Shown: positions 36,138 to 46,453, counted from the first letter of the stretch. The stretch is DNA of 64,000 nucleotides from Pimelobacter simplex (GCF_900114845.1 NZ_FOUK01000002.1:682001-746000), one strand, 5' to 3'. Made by a program: numbers and translations. The notes: generated by a model from the sequence alone, not told the origin.

Positions 36138-36205
36138 TGACACACCTCGACAGTAGGACCTCCAAGTTGCGGGCGACAACACGGCGGTACGACATGATGT
36201 CTCGT

Positions 36206-36688
36206 ATGCGATACAGCCGTGAGCTGGCCTACGACGCCGCGCCCGACGAGGTCTTCGCGATGCTCGCCGATCCCGCCTTCCGCGAGAAGGTCGCCGCCGC
36301 CCAGCAGGTCGTCTCCGTGACCGTCACGGCGACGCCCGCCGGCACCGGCGTGAGCCTGGTCGTCGACCAGGTCCAGAACACGGCCGGCCTGCCCGCCATC
36401 GCGAAGAAGATCGCCGGCGACACCACGCAGGCGGTGGTCCGCGAGGAGTGGTCCGACCCCACGTCGGGGACGATCGAGATCACTGCTCCGGGCAAGCCGA
36501 CCCGGGCCGCCGGCACGGTCACCCTGGTGGCCGACGGCGGCGCGACGAAGCACGTCGTCGACCTCGAGGTCACCGTCAAGGTGCCGCTGGTGGGTGGCAG
36601 GCTGGAGAAGCTGATGACCGACAACATCGACGCCGGGCTGTCCGTGGAGTACTCCGTGGGCGTGTCCTGGTTGAAGGGAGACCGCTGA
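36206..36688 (+). CDS. DUF2505 protein (first of tandem pair)
   Basis: 160 residues of the START/Bet v1-like DUF2505 family: MRYSRELAYDAAPDEVFAM opening, FREKVAAAQQ, and C-terminal VKVPLVGGRLEKLMTDN. Soluble, likely a hydrophobic-ligand or membrane-surface binding fold; ligand unknown. ATG 36206 matches the start of the paralogue; there is no clear ribosome site, so the transcript may be leaderless or start at an upstream ATG (36194). Confidence 0.85.
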   Translation: MRYSRELAYDAAPDEVFAMLADPAFREKVAAAQQVVSVTVTATPAGTGVSLVVDQVQNTAGLPAIAKKIAGDTTQAVVREEWSDPTSGTIEITAPGKPTRAAGTVTLVADGGATKHVVDLEVTVKVPLVGGRLEKLMTDNIDAGLSVEYSVGVSWLKGDR

Positions 36689-36690
36689 CG

Positions 36691-37173
36691 ATGGCCACGC
36701 GCCTGGTCCACAAGATGGTGTACGACGCCCCGGCGAGCGAGGTCGCCGCCATGCTCTCCGACCCCGTCTTCCGCGAGGAGGTGTGCCGCAACCAGCGCGC
36801 GACGTCGTACTCGGTCGAGATCGAGGGCGGGGTCGACGCCAAGGCCGTGCGGGTCGAGATGGAGCAGCCCACCGACAAGGTGCCCTCGTTCGCCAAGAAG
36901 TTCGTCGGCGCCACGACCACGATCGTGCAGACCGAGACCTGGGCCGACGCCTACCAGGCGACGATCGAGGTCGGCATCCCCGGCAAGCCCGGCGAGATCC
37001 GCGGCACCGCGATCCTGACCGAGGTCGATGACGTCACCACCGAGACCGTCGAGCTCGAGATCAAGGTCAAGATCCCGCTCGTGGCCGGGAAGATCGACGA
37101 GCTCCTCGCCAAGCTGCTCGGCAGCGCGCTGCGCTCCGAGGAGCGGACCGGGAAGGCCTGGCTGAGCCGCTAG
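36691..37173 (+). CDS. DUF2505 protein (second of tandem pair)
   Basis: 160 residues, the same length as the preceding gene and alignable along its length (VYDAPASEVAAMLSDPVFREE; VKIPLVAGKIDELLAKLL), so the two arose by tandem duplication. ATG 36691 comes 2 bp after the previous stop with GGGAG upstream. Its stop overlaps the convergent small membrane protein gene by 4 bp. Confidence 0.87.
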   Translation: MATRLVHKMVYDAPASEVAAMLSDPVFREEVCRNQRATSYSVEIEGGVDAKAVRVEMEQPTDKVPSFAKKFVGATTTIVQTETWADAYQATIEVGIPGKPGEIRGTAILTEVDDVTTETVELEIKVKIPLVAGKIDELLAKLLGSALRSEERTGKAWLSR

Positions 37174-37340
37174 GCCCCTCCGGGAGCGTCGTGGTGCTCG
37201 GCCTCGTCCCGCGCCTCCGCCCGCCGGCGGAAGTAGATGACGATCCCGAGCACCACGAACGGCCCGAACGCCAGGACCATCGTGGCGATCTGCTCGACGG
37301 GGTGCAGCGCACCGAGGTGGAGGGGGATCACGAGGTCCAT
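37170..37340 (-). CDS. Small single-pass membrane protein, 56 aa
   Basis: ATG 37340 encodes a 56-residue protein with one TM helix (about 19-37, ATMVLAFGPFVVLGIVIYF) followed by a charged tail (RRRAEARDEAEHHD). G+C third positions fit coding. It lies 14 bp downstream of the WS/DGAT gene and may be co-transcribed with it. Function unknown. Confidence 0.7.
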   Translation of the reverse strand: MDLVIPLHLGALHPVEQIATMVLAFGPFVVLGIVIYFRRRAEARDEAEHHDAPGGA

Positions 37341-37354
37341 CGTCGCACCGCGGG

Positions 37355-38815
37355 TCAGGAGTCGCGCTTCGACGTCCCCTTGGTGGTACGGCGTCCGCGG
37401 GGCGCGCGCTGGCGGGTCGGGGACGAGACGTCGATGAGCTCGTCGAGGGCCTCGCGGACGCAGGCGCCGAGCACCTCGGCGTCGGGGATCCAGTCGCGGT
37501 CGGCCGTGATGCCGTAGTAGACCCCGCCGTCGTACGACGTCACGCCGATGGCGAGCGGGTGTCCCGGGGTGAGCGGCGGGACCGGGTAGCTGGCGACCAT
37601 CCGGGCGCCGGCGGCGTAGAGCGGGGCCTGCGGTCCGGGGACGTTGGTGACCGAGAGCTGGTAGCCCTTGCGCAGCTCGATCGCGGCGACCCGCGAGCCG
37701 ATCGCGTGGAAGGTCGTCGGCGCGAAGCCGGCGATGCCGGCGAGCCGGTTGGCGGCGACGCTGCGGCCGGTGTCCTTGTGCGCCTGGAACGAGTACGACA
37801 CCTGGTGCAGGCGCACGATCGGGCTCGGCTCCCCCACCGGGAGGTCGACGAAGTGGGCCGCGATCTGGCTGCCGAGCGAGGTGGCCTCGAGCTCCTCGTC
37901 GATCACCGAGACCGGGACGACGGCACGGACCTGGCGCAGCCCGCCGAGCGACTCGGCGCGCGTCATCAGCCAGGCACGCAGCGCGCCGGTGACGGTGGCG
38001 AGGACGACGTCGTTGATGGTGCCGCCGTGGGCCTCGCGGATCAGGCGGTAGTCCGTGAGCCGGGTCGCGACGGTGACCACGCGGCGCTGCTGCGAGAGCG
38101 GCCCGTTGATCACCCCGCGCGACTTGGGACGACGGCCGGCCGCGGCGGCCAGGAAGGAGCGGGCCCGCTCGCTGCGCTGGTCGGCGGTGCGGGCCAGCGC
38201 GCGGGAGCCGGTGCGGACGGAGTCGAGCAGCACGCCCGGGTCGGTGAGGTTCTCGCGGACCGCGCCGCCCAGCAGGGTGGCCGGGTTGGGCGAGCGGCGC
38301 GGCGCCCAGTCGTCGGGCTCGAGCGCGCGGGCCTCGGGCTGCAGGTCGAGCAGCAGCTGGCCGAGGTCGACGGTGTGCACGCCGTCGACCAGTGCCTGGT
38401 GGGTCTTGGAGAGGACGGCGACCCGGCCGTCCTCGAGGCCCTCGACGAAGTAGATCTCCCACAGGGGGCGGGTGCGGTCGAGGGGGCGGGACACGATCCG
38501 CGAGACCAGCTCGAGCAGCTGGCTCGAGCTGCCGGGGCGCGGGAGCGCGGAGCGGCGCACGTGGAACGCGAGGTCGAACTTCTCGTCGTCGACCCAGACC
38601 GGGTTGGCGAGGTGGCCGGGGACCGCCTGGAGCCGCTGGCGGTAGCGCGGAACGAAGGCGATCCGGTCGCGGATCAGCGCCACCAGCCGGGCGTGGTCGA
38701 GCGCGTCCGGGCCCTCGCCGGGCTCGAAGATCTCGATCGTCGCGTTCTGCTGGGGCGTCTCCGGGGACTCCTCCTCGAGGAACGTCAGGTCGCGCGGTCG
38801 CACCCGGTCCACCAC
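37355..38815 (-). CDS. Wax ester synthase / diacylglycerol acyltransferase (WS/DGAT) family protein
   Basis: 486 residues. WS/DGAT fold: RPLWEIYFVEGLEDGR, the active-site region, NDVVLATVTGALR, and SVTNVPGPQAPLY near the C terminus. The canonical HHxxxDG reads H139-Q140-A-L-V-D144-G145, so the second histidine, usually the general base, is Gln. The protein may be slow, specialised or inactive. Family members make triacylglycerol or wax esters at the inner membrane face. Basic C-terminal tail (RGRRTTKGTSKR). GTG start with GGAGG 5 bases upstream. Confidence 0.88.
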   Translation of the reverse strand: MVDRVRPRDLTFLEEESPETPQQNATIEIFEPGEGPDALDHARLVALIRDRIAFVPRYRQRLQAVPGHLANPVWVDDEKFDLAFHVRRSALPRPGSSSQLLELVSRIVSRPLDRTRPLWEIYFVEGLEDGRVAVLSKTHQALVDGVHTVDLGQLLLDLQPEARALEPDDWAPRRSPNPATLLGGAVRENLTDPGVLLDSVRTGSRALARTADQRSERARSFLAAAAGRRPKSRGVINGPLSQQRRVVTVATRLTDYRLIREAHGGTINDVVLATVTGALRAWLMTRAESLGGLRQVRAVVPVSVIDEELEATSLGSQIAAHFVDLPVGEPSPIVRLHQVSYSFQAHKDTGRSVAANRLAGIAGFAPTTFHAIGSRVAAIELRKGYQLSVTNVPGPQAPLYAAGARMVASYPVPPLTPGHPLAIGVTSYDGGVYYGITADRDWIPDAEVLGACVREALDELIDVSSPTRQRAPRGRRTTKGTSKRDS

Positions 38816-38956
38816 GTCGTCCTCCAGCCTCTGGACAGATCCCCATCACGATCGGCGACGGCCCCATCCCGCCGCCGTTGGGGTCTCCGTGAGATTCTGA
38901 CAGAGAACCCGAGCATCCGTGGGTACGTCCAGGGGTGTCCTGACGAGGAGGAATGC

Positions 38957-39316
38957 ATGCAGCGGCTGCGCATGATCGGCGCGGCGCTCGCCACCGTCAC
39001 TCTGCTGGGGGCCGTCTCGGCGTGCGGCTCCGACGACAAGGCGAGCACCGGCAAGACGGTCGTGATCGACATCACCGTCAAGGACGGCAAGATCACCCCC
39101 ACCGGCGACCGGGTCAAGGTCGGCGCCGGCCAGCCCGTCGACCTCGTGGTGACCGCCGACCGCGCCGGCTCGCTGCACATGCACTCCGACCCCGAGCAGG
39201 AGTTCGCCTACGACGAGGGAACCAAGACGTTCCCCATCACCATCGACCGTCCGGGCGTGATCGAGGTCGAGTCGCACGACCCGCCGCAGATCATCGTCCA
39301 GCTCGAAGTCCGGTGA
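38957..39316 (+). CDS. Cupredoxin-like lipoprotein
   Basis: 119 residues. Signal peptide with lipobox LGAVSAC (Cys about residue 23), then a short Ser/Asp/Lys linker and a beta-strand domain (VVIDITVKDGKITPT, QPVDLVVTADRAGSLHMHS, ITIDRPGVIEVESHD, IIVQLEVR) resembling a cupredoxin. Histidines in SLHMHS could bind metal, but the classic Cys ligand is missing. ATG follows GAGGAGG. It overlaps the downstream membrane protein gene by GTGA. Confidence 0.8.
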   Translation: MQRLRMIGAALATVTLLGAVSACGSDDKASTGKTVVIDITVKDGKITPTGDRVKVGAGQPVDLVVTADRAGSLHMHSDPEQEFAYDEGTKTFPITIDRPGVIEVESHDPPQIIVQLEVR

Positions 39317-40635
39317 CCGGCGACCTCCAGGCCCACGGCATCGGTGGGCAGGCCGACCTGCCCATCCCGCTGGAGCTCGCGGTCTCCGGCGCCGTGGCGG
39401 CCCTCGTCGTCTCGTTCACGATCCTCATCGTCGCCTGGCGCCGGCCCCGGTACGACGTCCCGGCCGCCGGGCGCGCCGCCTGGGGCCTGCTCGACCGGGT
39501 CACCGGCGCGCCCGGCTTCCTCGTCCTCACCCGCACCGTCGGCATGATCCTCGCGGTCTTCGCCGTGGCCACCGCGGTCTTCGGCCAGGACTCGCTGACC
39601 AACCCGTTCTTCGGGATGGTCTACGTCTGGTGGTGGGTCGGCCTGGTCTTCGCCTCGGCGCTGCTCGGCCCGGTGTGGAAGGCGATCAGCCCCGTTCGCA
39701 CCATCAACGCCGCGCTCGCCAAGATCTCCGGGGGCGACCCCGAGACCGGGCTGCGCGACTACCCCGAGCGGCTCGGCTACTGGCCGGCCGCCATCGGGCT
39801 CTTCGCGTTCGTCTGGCTCGAGCTCGCCTCGACCCACCCGACCGAGCTCGGCACGGTGCGCCTGTGGTGCGCGCTCTACGTCGGCGTGATGCTGGTCGGC
39901 GGCGCCGTCTTCGGCAACCGCTTCTACGAGAACGCCGACCCGTTCGAGGTCTACTCGTCGCTCATCGGCAAGCTCTCGCCGTGGGCCCGGGTCGACGGGC
40001 AGCTCCGGCTGCGCAGCCCCCTGGCGAACCTGGCGACGGTGCCGGCCAAGCCGGGTCTCGTCGGCGTCGTGGCCGTGCTCTTCGGCAGCACCGCCTTCGA
40101 CTCGTTCGGCGAGTCCTCGTTCTGGGTGAAGTTCTACCAGAACGCCTCGGTGAGCAAGGCGGTCATCGACAACGTCGCGCTGGTCGGCTTCTGCGTGGTG
40201 GCGGGCGTGCTGCTCGGGGCCGCGTGCGCCCTGACGACGTCGGCCGCGCACTACCCGCGCTGGCAGCTGCCGCGGCGCTATGCGCACTCGATCGCGCCGA
40301 TCATCCTCGGCTACATCCTGGCCCACTACCTGACGCTCTTCATCGACGTCGGCACCCAGACGCTCGCCCGCGCCAGCGACCCGTTCGGCAAGGGCTGGGA
40401 CATCCTCGGGACGGCGGGGCTCGAGCCGTCGTACTGGTTCTCGTACCACCCGACCCTCCTGGCCACGATCAAGGTGCTGGCCGTGGTGATCGGCCATGTC
40501 GTGGGTGCGGTCGCCGCACACGACCGCGCGCTGACGCTGCTGCCGAAGCGCGACCAGGTGATCGGGCAGCTGCCGCTGCTCGTGGTGATGGTCGGCTTCA
40601 CCGCCGGCGGCCTCTACCTGCTGTTCAGCGCCTAG
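39313..40635 (+). CDS. Polytopic membrane protein, unknown function
   Basis: 440 residues with about ten TM helices; GTG start overlapping the lipoprotein stop. Polar features inside the membrane region include VYVWWWVG, NRFYENADPFEVYSSLIGKLSPW and HYLTLFIDVGTQ. I know similar proteins only as hypothetical. The coupled lipoprotein with a cupredoxin-like fold suggests the pair works together at the outer face of the membrane, perhaps with metal. Confidence 0.8.
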   Translation: MTGDLQAHGIGGQADLPIPLELAVSGAVAALVVSFTILIVAWRRPRYDVPAAGRAAWGLLDRVTGAPGFLVLTRTVGMILAVFAVATAVFGQDSLTNPFFGMVYVWWWVGLVFASALLGPVWKAISPVRTINAALAKISGGDPETGLRDYPERLGYWPAAIGLFAFVWLELASTHPTELGTVRLWCALYVGVMLVGGAVFGNRFYENADPFEVYSSLIGKLSPWARVDGQLRLRSPLANLATVPAKPGLVGVVAVLFGSTAFDSFGESSFWVKFYQNASVSKAVIDNVALVGFCVVAGVLLGAACALTTSAAHYPRWQLPRRYAHSIAPIILGYILAHYLTLFIDVGTQTLARASDPFGKGWDILGTAGLEPSYWFSYHPTLLATIKVLAVVIGHVVGAVAAHDRALTLLPKRDQVIGQLPLLVVMVGFTAGGLYLLFSA

Positions 40636-41848
40636 CGGGGACGCCGGCCAGCGCGTCGACGAGCCGGGCCAGCGCACGCCGCAGCGCGGAGTCGCCGGAC
40701 TCGACGAGCAGCCGGCCGGCGACCAGTGCCCGGTCGACGGCGGCCTGGTCGTCGGGCAGGAAGTGGACGCCCTCGTGCCGGCCGATGCCGTCGAGCAGAC
40801 CCACCACGTCGGCCTCGCGCCAGCCGAGCGTGGACCGCATCCGGTTGACCACGACCCGGACCGGCGTGCCCGGCAGGTGCTCGTCCAGCTCGCCCAGCGC
40901 CCGGGCCAGCCGGGCCAGCCCGACGGGGTCGGCGGCGCCGACGAGCACGACGTCGTCGGCGGCCTCGAGCGCCTCGCGGGTCAGGCTGTCGCGGTCGGGA
41001 CGGGCGCTGCCACCGGGGTCGCCGTAGGGGTCCGGGGCCAGCGCGAAGCCGGTGTCGACGACCACCTGACCCTCGTGCCGGGCCCGCTCCAGCAGCGCGG
41101 CGAGCGCCCCCGCGCGGACCTCCGGCCAGCGGTCGGGACGCGGGAGCCCGGTGAGCAGCCGGAGCTGGTCGGTGAGTCGGCGTTGGGTCGCGGCGAAGCG
41201 CTCGTCCAGGCTCCCCGCCGCCGCCAGCCGGGTCGCGGCGAGCAGCCCGGAGACCTCGTCGAGGATGCCGAGCTGCTGGGCCACCGCGCCGCCGTAGGGG
41301 TCGGCGTCGACCAGCAGCGTGCTCAGCCCCCGGCGGGCGAGCTCGCCGGCCAGGCCGGTGGCGAGCGTGGTCCGGCCCGGTGCACCGCCGGGCCCCCACA
41401 CCGCGAGCACCCGGCCGGGACGCCCCGGCGCGGGCGGCGGCAGCGCCGCGCGCGGGATCGTCGCGGTGGTGGTCGCCGTGGCGGGCGGCGGCGGGAGGTC
41501 GTCGTCGGGCAGCGCGGCGAGCACCGGGCCGAGCTCGTCGACCCGCGCCGCGGACAGCACCGTCGCGACGCCCAGCCGGGCCGCCCGCGGCGCCGTGTGG
41601 CCCGGGTCGTCCGCGACCCCGAGCACCCGGACGCCCTCGCGGCGCAGCTCGTCGACCACCCCCTGGTCGAGACCGGGCAGGTCGACCGCGAGCACGGCCG
41701 CCTCCGCCTGGCCGGTGCGCGCGGCGGCGAGCAGGTCGGCGACGTCGACGCAGCGCTTGAGCAGGACGGTGCCCGGGTGGTCCGCGAGCGCGGCGAGCGC
41801 CCGCGACTCCCAGGACTCCCCCGTCGACACCAGGAGGACGACGATCAC
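40625..41848 (-). CDS. CpaE/MinD-like P-loop ATPase
   Basis: 407 residues. Residues 1-135 resemble a receiver-like domain (VIVVLLVSTGESW, AVLAVDLPGLD). A deviant Walker A GPGGAPGRTTLA follows near 165, then LLVDADPYGGAVAQQLG, VVVDTGF and VVVNRMRS, the pattern of CpaE/septum-site ParA-MinD ATPases. The usual lysine of the P-loop (GKT) is Arg here (GRTT). The GTG start lies 10 bp beyond the SAF gene stop. Its 3' end overlaps the convergent membrane protein gene by 11 bp. Confidence 0.78.
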   Translation of the reverse strand: MIVVLLVSTGESWESRALAALADHPGTVLLKRCVDVADLLAAARTGQAEAAVLAVDLPGLDQGVVDELRREGVRVLGVADDPGHTAPRAARLGVATVLSAARVDELGPVLAALPDDDLPPPPATATTTATIPRAALPPPAPGRPGRVLAVWGPGGAPGRTTLATGLAGELARRGLSTLLVDADPYGGAVAQQLGILDEVSGLLAATRLAAAGSLDERFAATQRRLTDQLRLLTGLPRPDRWPEVRAGALAALLERARHEGQVVVDTGFALAPDPYGDPGGSARPDRDSLTREALEAADDVVLVGAADPVGLARLARALGELDEHLPGTPVRVVVNRMRSTLGWREADVVGLLDGIGRHEGVHFLPDDQAAVDRALVAGRLLVESGDSALRRALARLVDALAGVPARR

Positions 41849-41858
41849 GAGCGTCGCC

Positions 41859-42518
41859 TCACGAGCGCTGCAGCACCCGGACGACCGGGTCCTGCAGACC
41901 GCCCAGCAGCCGCTCGAACGCCGCCGCCCGGTCGTCGTCGACGGCGACGACGAGCTGGCGCGCACCGGTGACGCCGAACGTGTCGTCGTACGACGGGGCG
42001 GCGAGGACGGTCACCGCGCTGAGCGCCGGCCGGACCGCGGGCTGCCCGGGCCCCTCGCTCACCCACACGTCGACCACGGAGCCCGCCCCGACGTCCGGCG
42101 GCACCCGGTGGGGGTCGACCTCGATCGGCACGCGCAGCACCGGGGTCGCCGCGGCCGGCCCGACCGCCGTCCGGGCCAGCAGCTCGCCGGCCCCCACCGC
42201 CCGGACCAGCACGACGTCGTCCGGCACCGGGCGGTCGGCACCGAAGTAGCGCTCCTGCGCGGCGGCGTCGGTGAACCGGACCCGCTCGACGACGAGGTCG
42301 TCGTCGCGGACCGGCGTCCCGGCCCCTCGCTCGTCCCGGACCGCCCACACCGCCACCGTGTCGTCGGCCGCCGCCAGCAGCCGCGCCCCCACGACGACCG
42401 AGCCCGCCACGAGCAGGACACCCATCCACAACCGTGGGTCACGCCATGCCGGACGCACCACCCGCTGCGCAGGCGGTGGAGCAGGCGTGCCCGTCACGTT
42501 CCCGAGATCTCTGGACAC
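41859..42518 (-). CDS. SAF-domain membrane protein (CpaB/RcpC-like)
   Basis: 219 residues from GTG 42518 (an upstream GTG at 42548 is possible). One TM near 32-50 (WMGVLLVAGSVVVGARLL), then a SAF domain (VWAVRDERGAGTPVRDDDLVVER; VGAGELLAR) and a beta-rich tail. CpaB/RcpC proteins help assemble Flp/tad pili; the adjacent CpaE-like ATPase supports that link, but no pilin, CpaF or TadB/C gene is in view. Confidence 0.8.
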   Translation of the reverse strand: MSRDLGNVTGTPAPPPAQRVVRPAWRDPRLWMGVLLVAGSVVVGARLLAAADDTVAVWAVRDERGAGTPVRDDDLVVERVRFTDAAAQERYFGADRPVPDDVVLVRAVGAGELLARTAVGPAAATPVLRVPIEVDPHRVPPDVGAGSVVDVWVSEGPGQPAVRPALSAVTVLAAPSYDDTFGVTGARQLVVAVDDDRAAAFERLLGGLQDPVVRVLQRS

Positions 42519-42617
42519 CCGCTCATCATGCAGTCCCGCGGCCCCCACCGCATCCGGTCATCCACAGGCCCCCCGCGCCCGGCTGCGGACACCCGGCCCG
42601 GGTGCGACGATGGGCCC

Positions 42618-42866
42618 ATGGGACTCCCCTCGGACAGCCCCCGGTTCCTCACGCTCGCCGACGTCGCCGAGGTGCTCAACACCTCGAGCGCGCAGGTCTA
42701 CGCGCTGGTCCGCCGCGGCGAGCTGCCCGCGATCAAGATCGGCGGACGCGGCCAGTGGCGGGTCGAGGGCAGCCGGCTCGAGGAGTACATCCAGCAGCAG
42801 TACCGGGCCGCGGCGCAGTACGTCGCCGAGCACCCGTTCGTCGACAGCGAGCCCGAGGTGCGTTGA
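42618..42866 (+). CDS. Helix-turn-helix (excisionase/MerR-type) DNA-binding protein
   Basis: 82 residues: one HTH_17-type domain, FLTLADVAEVLNTSSAQVYALVRRGELPAIKIGG then WRVEGSRLEEYI (in parts), as in excisionase-like regulators. No phage genes nearby, so probably a chromosomal regulator. It is divergent from the SAF gene; the interval contains a TCATCCACA DnaA-box-like sequence (around 42559). Confidence 0.88.
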   Translation: MGLPSDSPRFLTLADVAEVLNTSSAQVYALVRRGELPAIKIGGRGQWRVEGSRLEEYIQQQYRAAAQYVAEHPFVDSEPEVR

Positions 42867-42881
42867 CCTCCCAGGACGATC

Positions 42882-43427
42882 GTGAAGCCTTGGCACTCGC
42901 ACTCCATCTCGGCCCCGTCGGCGAGCCCAGCCAGCCAGACGGAGCGCCTCGCAGCGACCAAGGACTGCCGGCGGGCCGAGGCCCGGTGCCGCTACCGCAC
43001 GGTCAAGTTCACCAGCGGGTCGCGCAAGTTCAAGGCCATCACCCGTGAGATCAACCTGCGACCGCGCAAGAGCCACCCGCTCCCCAGGTGCCAGAACTAC
43101 ACCGCGCGCATCTTCGAGGACGGCTCGTCCCGGGTGGTCTCCTGCACCGCCAACGCTCGCGCCGTGGCCGTCCGCTGGGGCTGGGGCTGGTTCGGCGACC
43201 CGGGCTTCTGGTCGGCGACCTGGAAGGTGACGAAGTGCGTGGCGTCGGTGACGCTCGCCATCGTGCCGATGGCCAAGGCCTTCAAGTTCGTCAAGGAGCT
43301 CGGCGGCATCCGCACGACGGCCGAGCTGCTGGTCAAGGCAGGCAGCTGGTCGGACGTGCGCAAAGCTGCCCCGGGCCTCGCCGCCGAGATCCTCGGCATC
43401 TCGACGGTCGCCGACAACTGCTTCTGA
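42882..43427 (+). CDS. Orphan protein, 181 aa, Cys-rich with hydrophobic C-terminal half
   Basis: GTG start with AGGA 6 bases upstream. The N-terminal half is basic with scattered cysteines (DCRRAEARCRY, RCQNYTARIF, SCTANAR), and the C-terminal half has Trp-rich GWGWFGDPGFW and a hydrophobic VASVTLAIVPMAKAF segment, ending NCF. No family recognised and no normal signal peptide at the N terminus, so the start may be wrong or the gene 5'-degraded. G+C at third positions supports coding. Confidence 0.5.
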   Translation: MKPWHSHSISAPSASPASQTERLAATKDCRRAEARCRYRTVKFTSGSRKFKAITREINLRPRKSHPLPRCQNYTARIFEDGSSRVVSCTANARAVAVRWGWGWFGDPGFWSATWKVTKCVASVTLAIVPMAKAFKFVKELGGIRTTAELLVKAGSWSDVRKAAPGLAAEILGISTVADNCF

Positions 43428-43548
43428 GGCGGCCGCTCTGAGCCGCATCCCGGGCCGGAACGAGCTGGACCGCGCGCGGAACCGGACGGCCCCCGTCCTT
43501 CCCGCCGCGGCCGGCTCCTTCCTGCTGGCTTACGTCCTCTTCAGCCTC

Positions 43549-43734
43549 GTGCTCACTCGTGCGCTGACGCTCACCGCCGGACCCTTCCTCGTCGCGTTCG
43601 CCGCCCTCGTCCTCGTGGTGGCTGGGCTCGAGTCGCGGGGTCGGCTCAGGTCCGCGGCCGGACGACGCACCGTCGTCGCGTGCGCGGCACTGCTCGGGCT
43701 GGCGCCCGTCGTCCTGTCGCTGCTGACGGCCTGA
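43549..43734 (+). CDS. Small two-TM membrane protein
   Basis: 61 residues from GTG 43549 with two hydrophobic segments (FLVAFAALVLVVAGL and VVACAALLGLAPVVLSLL). The frame stays open upstream to about 43438 (a CTG) and encodes another hydrophobic stretch, so the true protein may have about 98 residues and three helices. It follows the orphan gene on the same strand. Function unknown. Confidence 0.45.
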   Translation: MLTRALTLTAGPFLVAFAALVLVVAGLESRGRLRSAAGRRTVVACAALLGLAPVVLSLLTA

Positions 43735-43769
43735 CAGACCGGCGCCGACTCACGCCGCCGAGCGGGGGC

Positions 43770-45227
<1,458 letters not shown>

Positions 45228-45270
45228 GGGACCATCATGTCCGATGGTGCCGAATCACGGGGACCGCAGG

Positions 45271-45798
45271 TCAGGGCAGCATCCGGCGCACCGGCACCGG
45301 CAGGTTGGCCGAGAAGCCGCTCGGCGTGCTGCCGGTCGCGGGCGCGGTGGGCGACGGGGTGGCCGGGGCGCTCGGCACGCTGGTGTTGATCTGGGTGGCC
45401 GGCGGACGCCGGTCGGCGGGTGGGGCCGAGCCCACGCCGAAGCCCAGCGCGATCACGCCGAGCATGGCCGCGCCGATGGCGCCGCCGCCGAGCATGACGG
45501 CGCCGGTGGGTCGCCGGTTCGCGCCCGTGCCGGAGCCCGCCGCGGCGGCGTCGGCGAGGAAGGCGTCGCCCGGGGGCATGCTCAGCAGCGAGCCCTTGAG
45601 GTCGGACGGCGCGCCGCGGTCGGCCGCGCCGCCGGAGGAGCACAGGCCGGCCAGCCGGGTCTTGACCCAGCCCTCGCGCTCGACGAGGTCACGGCAGGCG
45701 TGGCAGTGGTAGACGTGGGCCCAGGCCTCCTCGGTCTCCCGTGCGGTGAGCTGCCCGTCGAGGAGGGCGCTCACCCGGTTGCCGAGGTGGCCGATCAC
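45271..45798 (-). CDS. rseA: Zinc-binding anti-sigma factor (RseA-like)
   Basis: 175 residues from GTG 45798, overlapping the sigma factor stop as GTGA. An N-terminal ZAS motif H-x3-C-x2-C (HVYHCHAC) sits in a helical domain ([17 protein letters not shown]), followed by a linker, one TM (about 115-138, [20 protein letters not shown]) and a Pro/Ser/Thr-rich tail outside. It binds and silences SigE; redox loss of zinc or proteolysis should release it. The match to mycobacterial RseA is by position and motif. Confidence 0.88.
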   Translation of the reverse strand: MIGHLGNRVSALLDGQLTARETEEAWAHVYHCHACRDLVEREGWVKTRLAGLCSSGGAADRGAPSDLKGSLLSMPPGDAFLADAAAAGSGTGANRRPTGAVMLGGGAIGAAMLGVIALGFGVGSAPPADRRPPATQINTSVPSAPATPSPTAPATGSTPSGFSANLPVPVRRMLP

Positions 45799-46406
45799 GA
45801 GGCGGCTCCCCCGACCGTCACCGGGGCCGGGCCGGCGAAGCGGGTCCGGCCGGCGGTCGGGGCGCGATGCGCGAGCGCGGTGCGCAGCAGCGCCCGGCCA
45901 CGGTGGATGCGCGAGCGGACGGTGCCGAGCTTGGCACCGAGGATCTCGGCGATCTCCTCGTAGCTGAGCCCCTCGATGTCGCACAGGACGACGGCGGCGC
46001 GGAAGTCGGGCGGGAGGTCGGCCAGCGCGGCGGCGACGTCGTCGTCGAAGGTCTGGTCGGCGTAGGCCGTCTCGGGCGCCAGCTCGGCGCTCGCGAGCCG
46101 GGCGGCGCGCTCGTCGGAGAGCGCGTCGAAGCGGATCCGCTGCTTGCGGCGGGCCTGGTCGAGGAAGAGGTTCGTGGTGATCCGGTGCAGCCAGCCCTCG
46201 AACGTGCCGGGGGTGTAGGTGTGCAGCGAGCGGAAGACGCGGACGAACACCTCCTGGGTGAGGTCCTCGGCGTCGTGCCGGTTGCCGGTCAGCCTCAGCG
46301 CCAGGCGGTAGACACGGTCGGAGTGCTGCTCGACGATGGTGCCCCAGTCCAGGTCGGACGGCCCCTGCCCGGCGGGCTGGGGGTGGGGATCGACGGGCTC
46401 CTTCAT
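45795..46406 (-). CDS. sigE: ECF RNA polymerase sigma factor SigE
   Basis: 203 residues. Region 2 ([46 protein letters not shown], written in parts) and region 4 ([42 protein letters not shown]) are complete. ECF group of envelope-stress sigma factors. The ATG at 46406 is preferred; an in-frame TTG 30 bp upstream is possible. It is translationally coupled to the anti-sigma gene, and a likely self-recognised promoter lies 50-75 bp upstream. Confidence 0.93.
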   Translation of the reverse strand: MKEPVDPHPQPAGQGPSDLDWGTIVEQHSDRVYRLALRLTGNRHDAEDLTQEVFVRVFRSLHTYTPGTFEGWLHRITTNLFLDQARRKQRIRFDALSDERAARLASAELAPETAYADQTFDDDVAAALADLPPDFRAAVVLCDIEGLSYEEIAEILGAKLGTVRSRIHRGRALLRTALAHRAPTAGRTRFAGPAPVTVGGAAS

Positions 46407-46453
46407 CGTGGCCTTCTTCCGCTGGATCAGTGCCAAGGTGTCCTGGCTCCTCT

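Noticed and set aside
42618..42866. Excisionase of a mobile element
   Set aside because: Only the HTH fold is shared; no integrase, attachment-site repeat or change in base composition is present.
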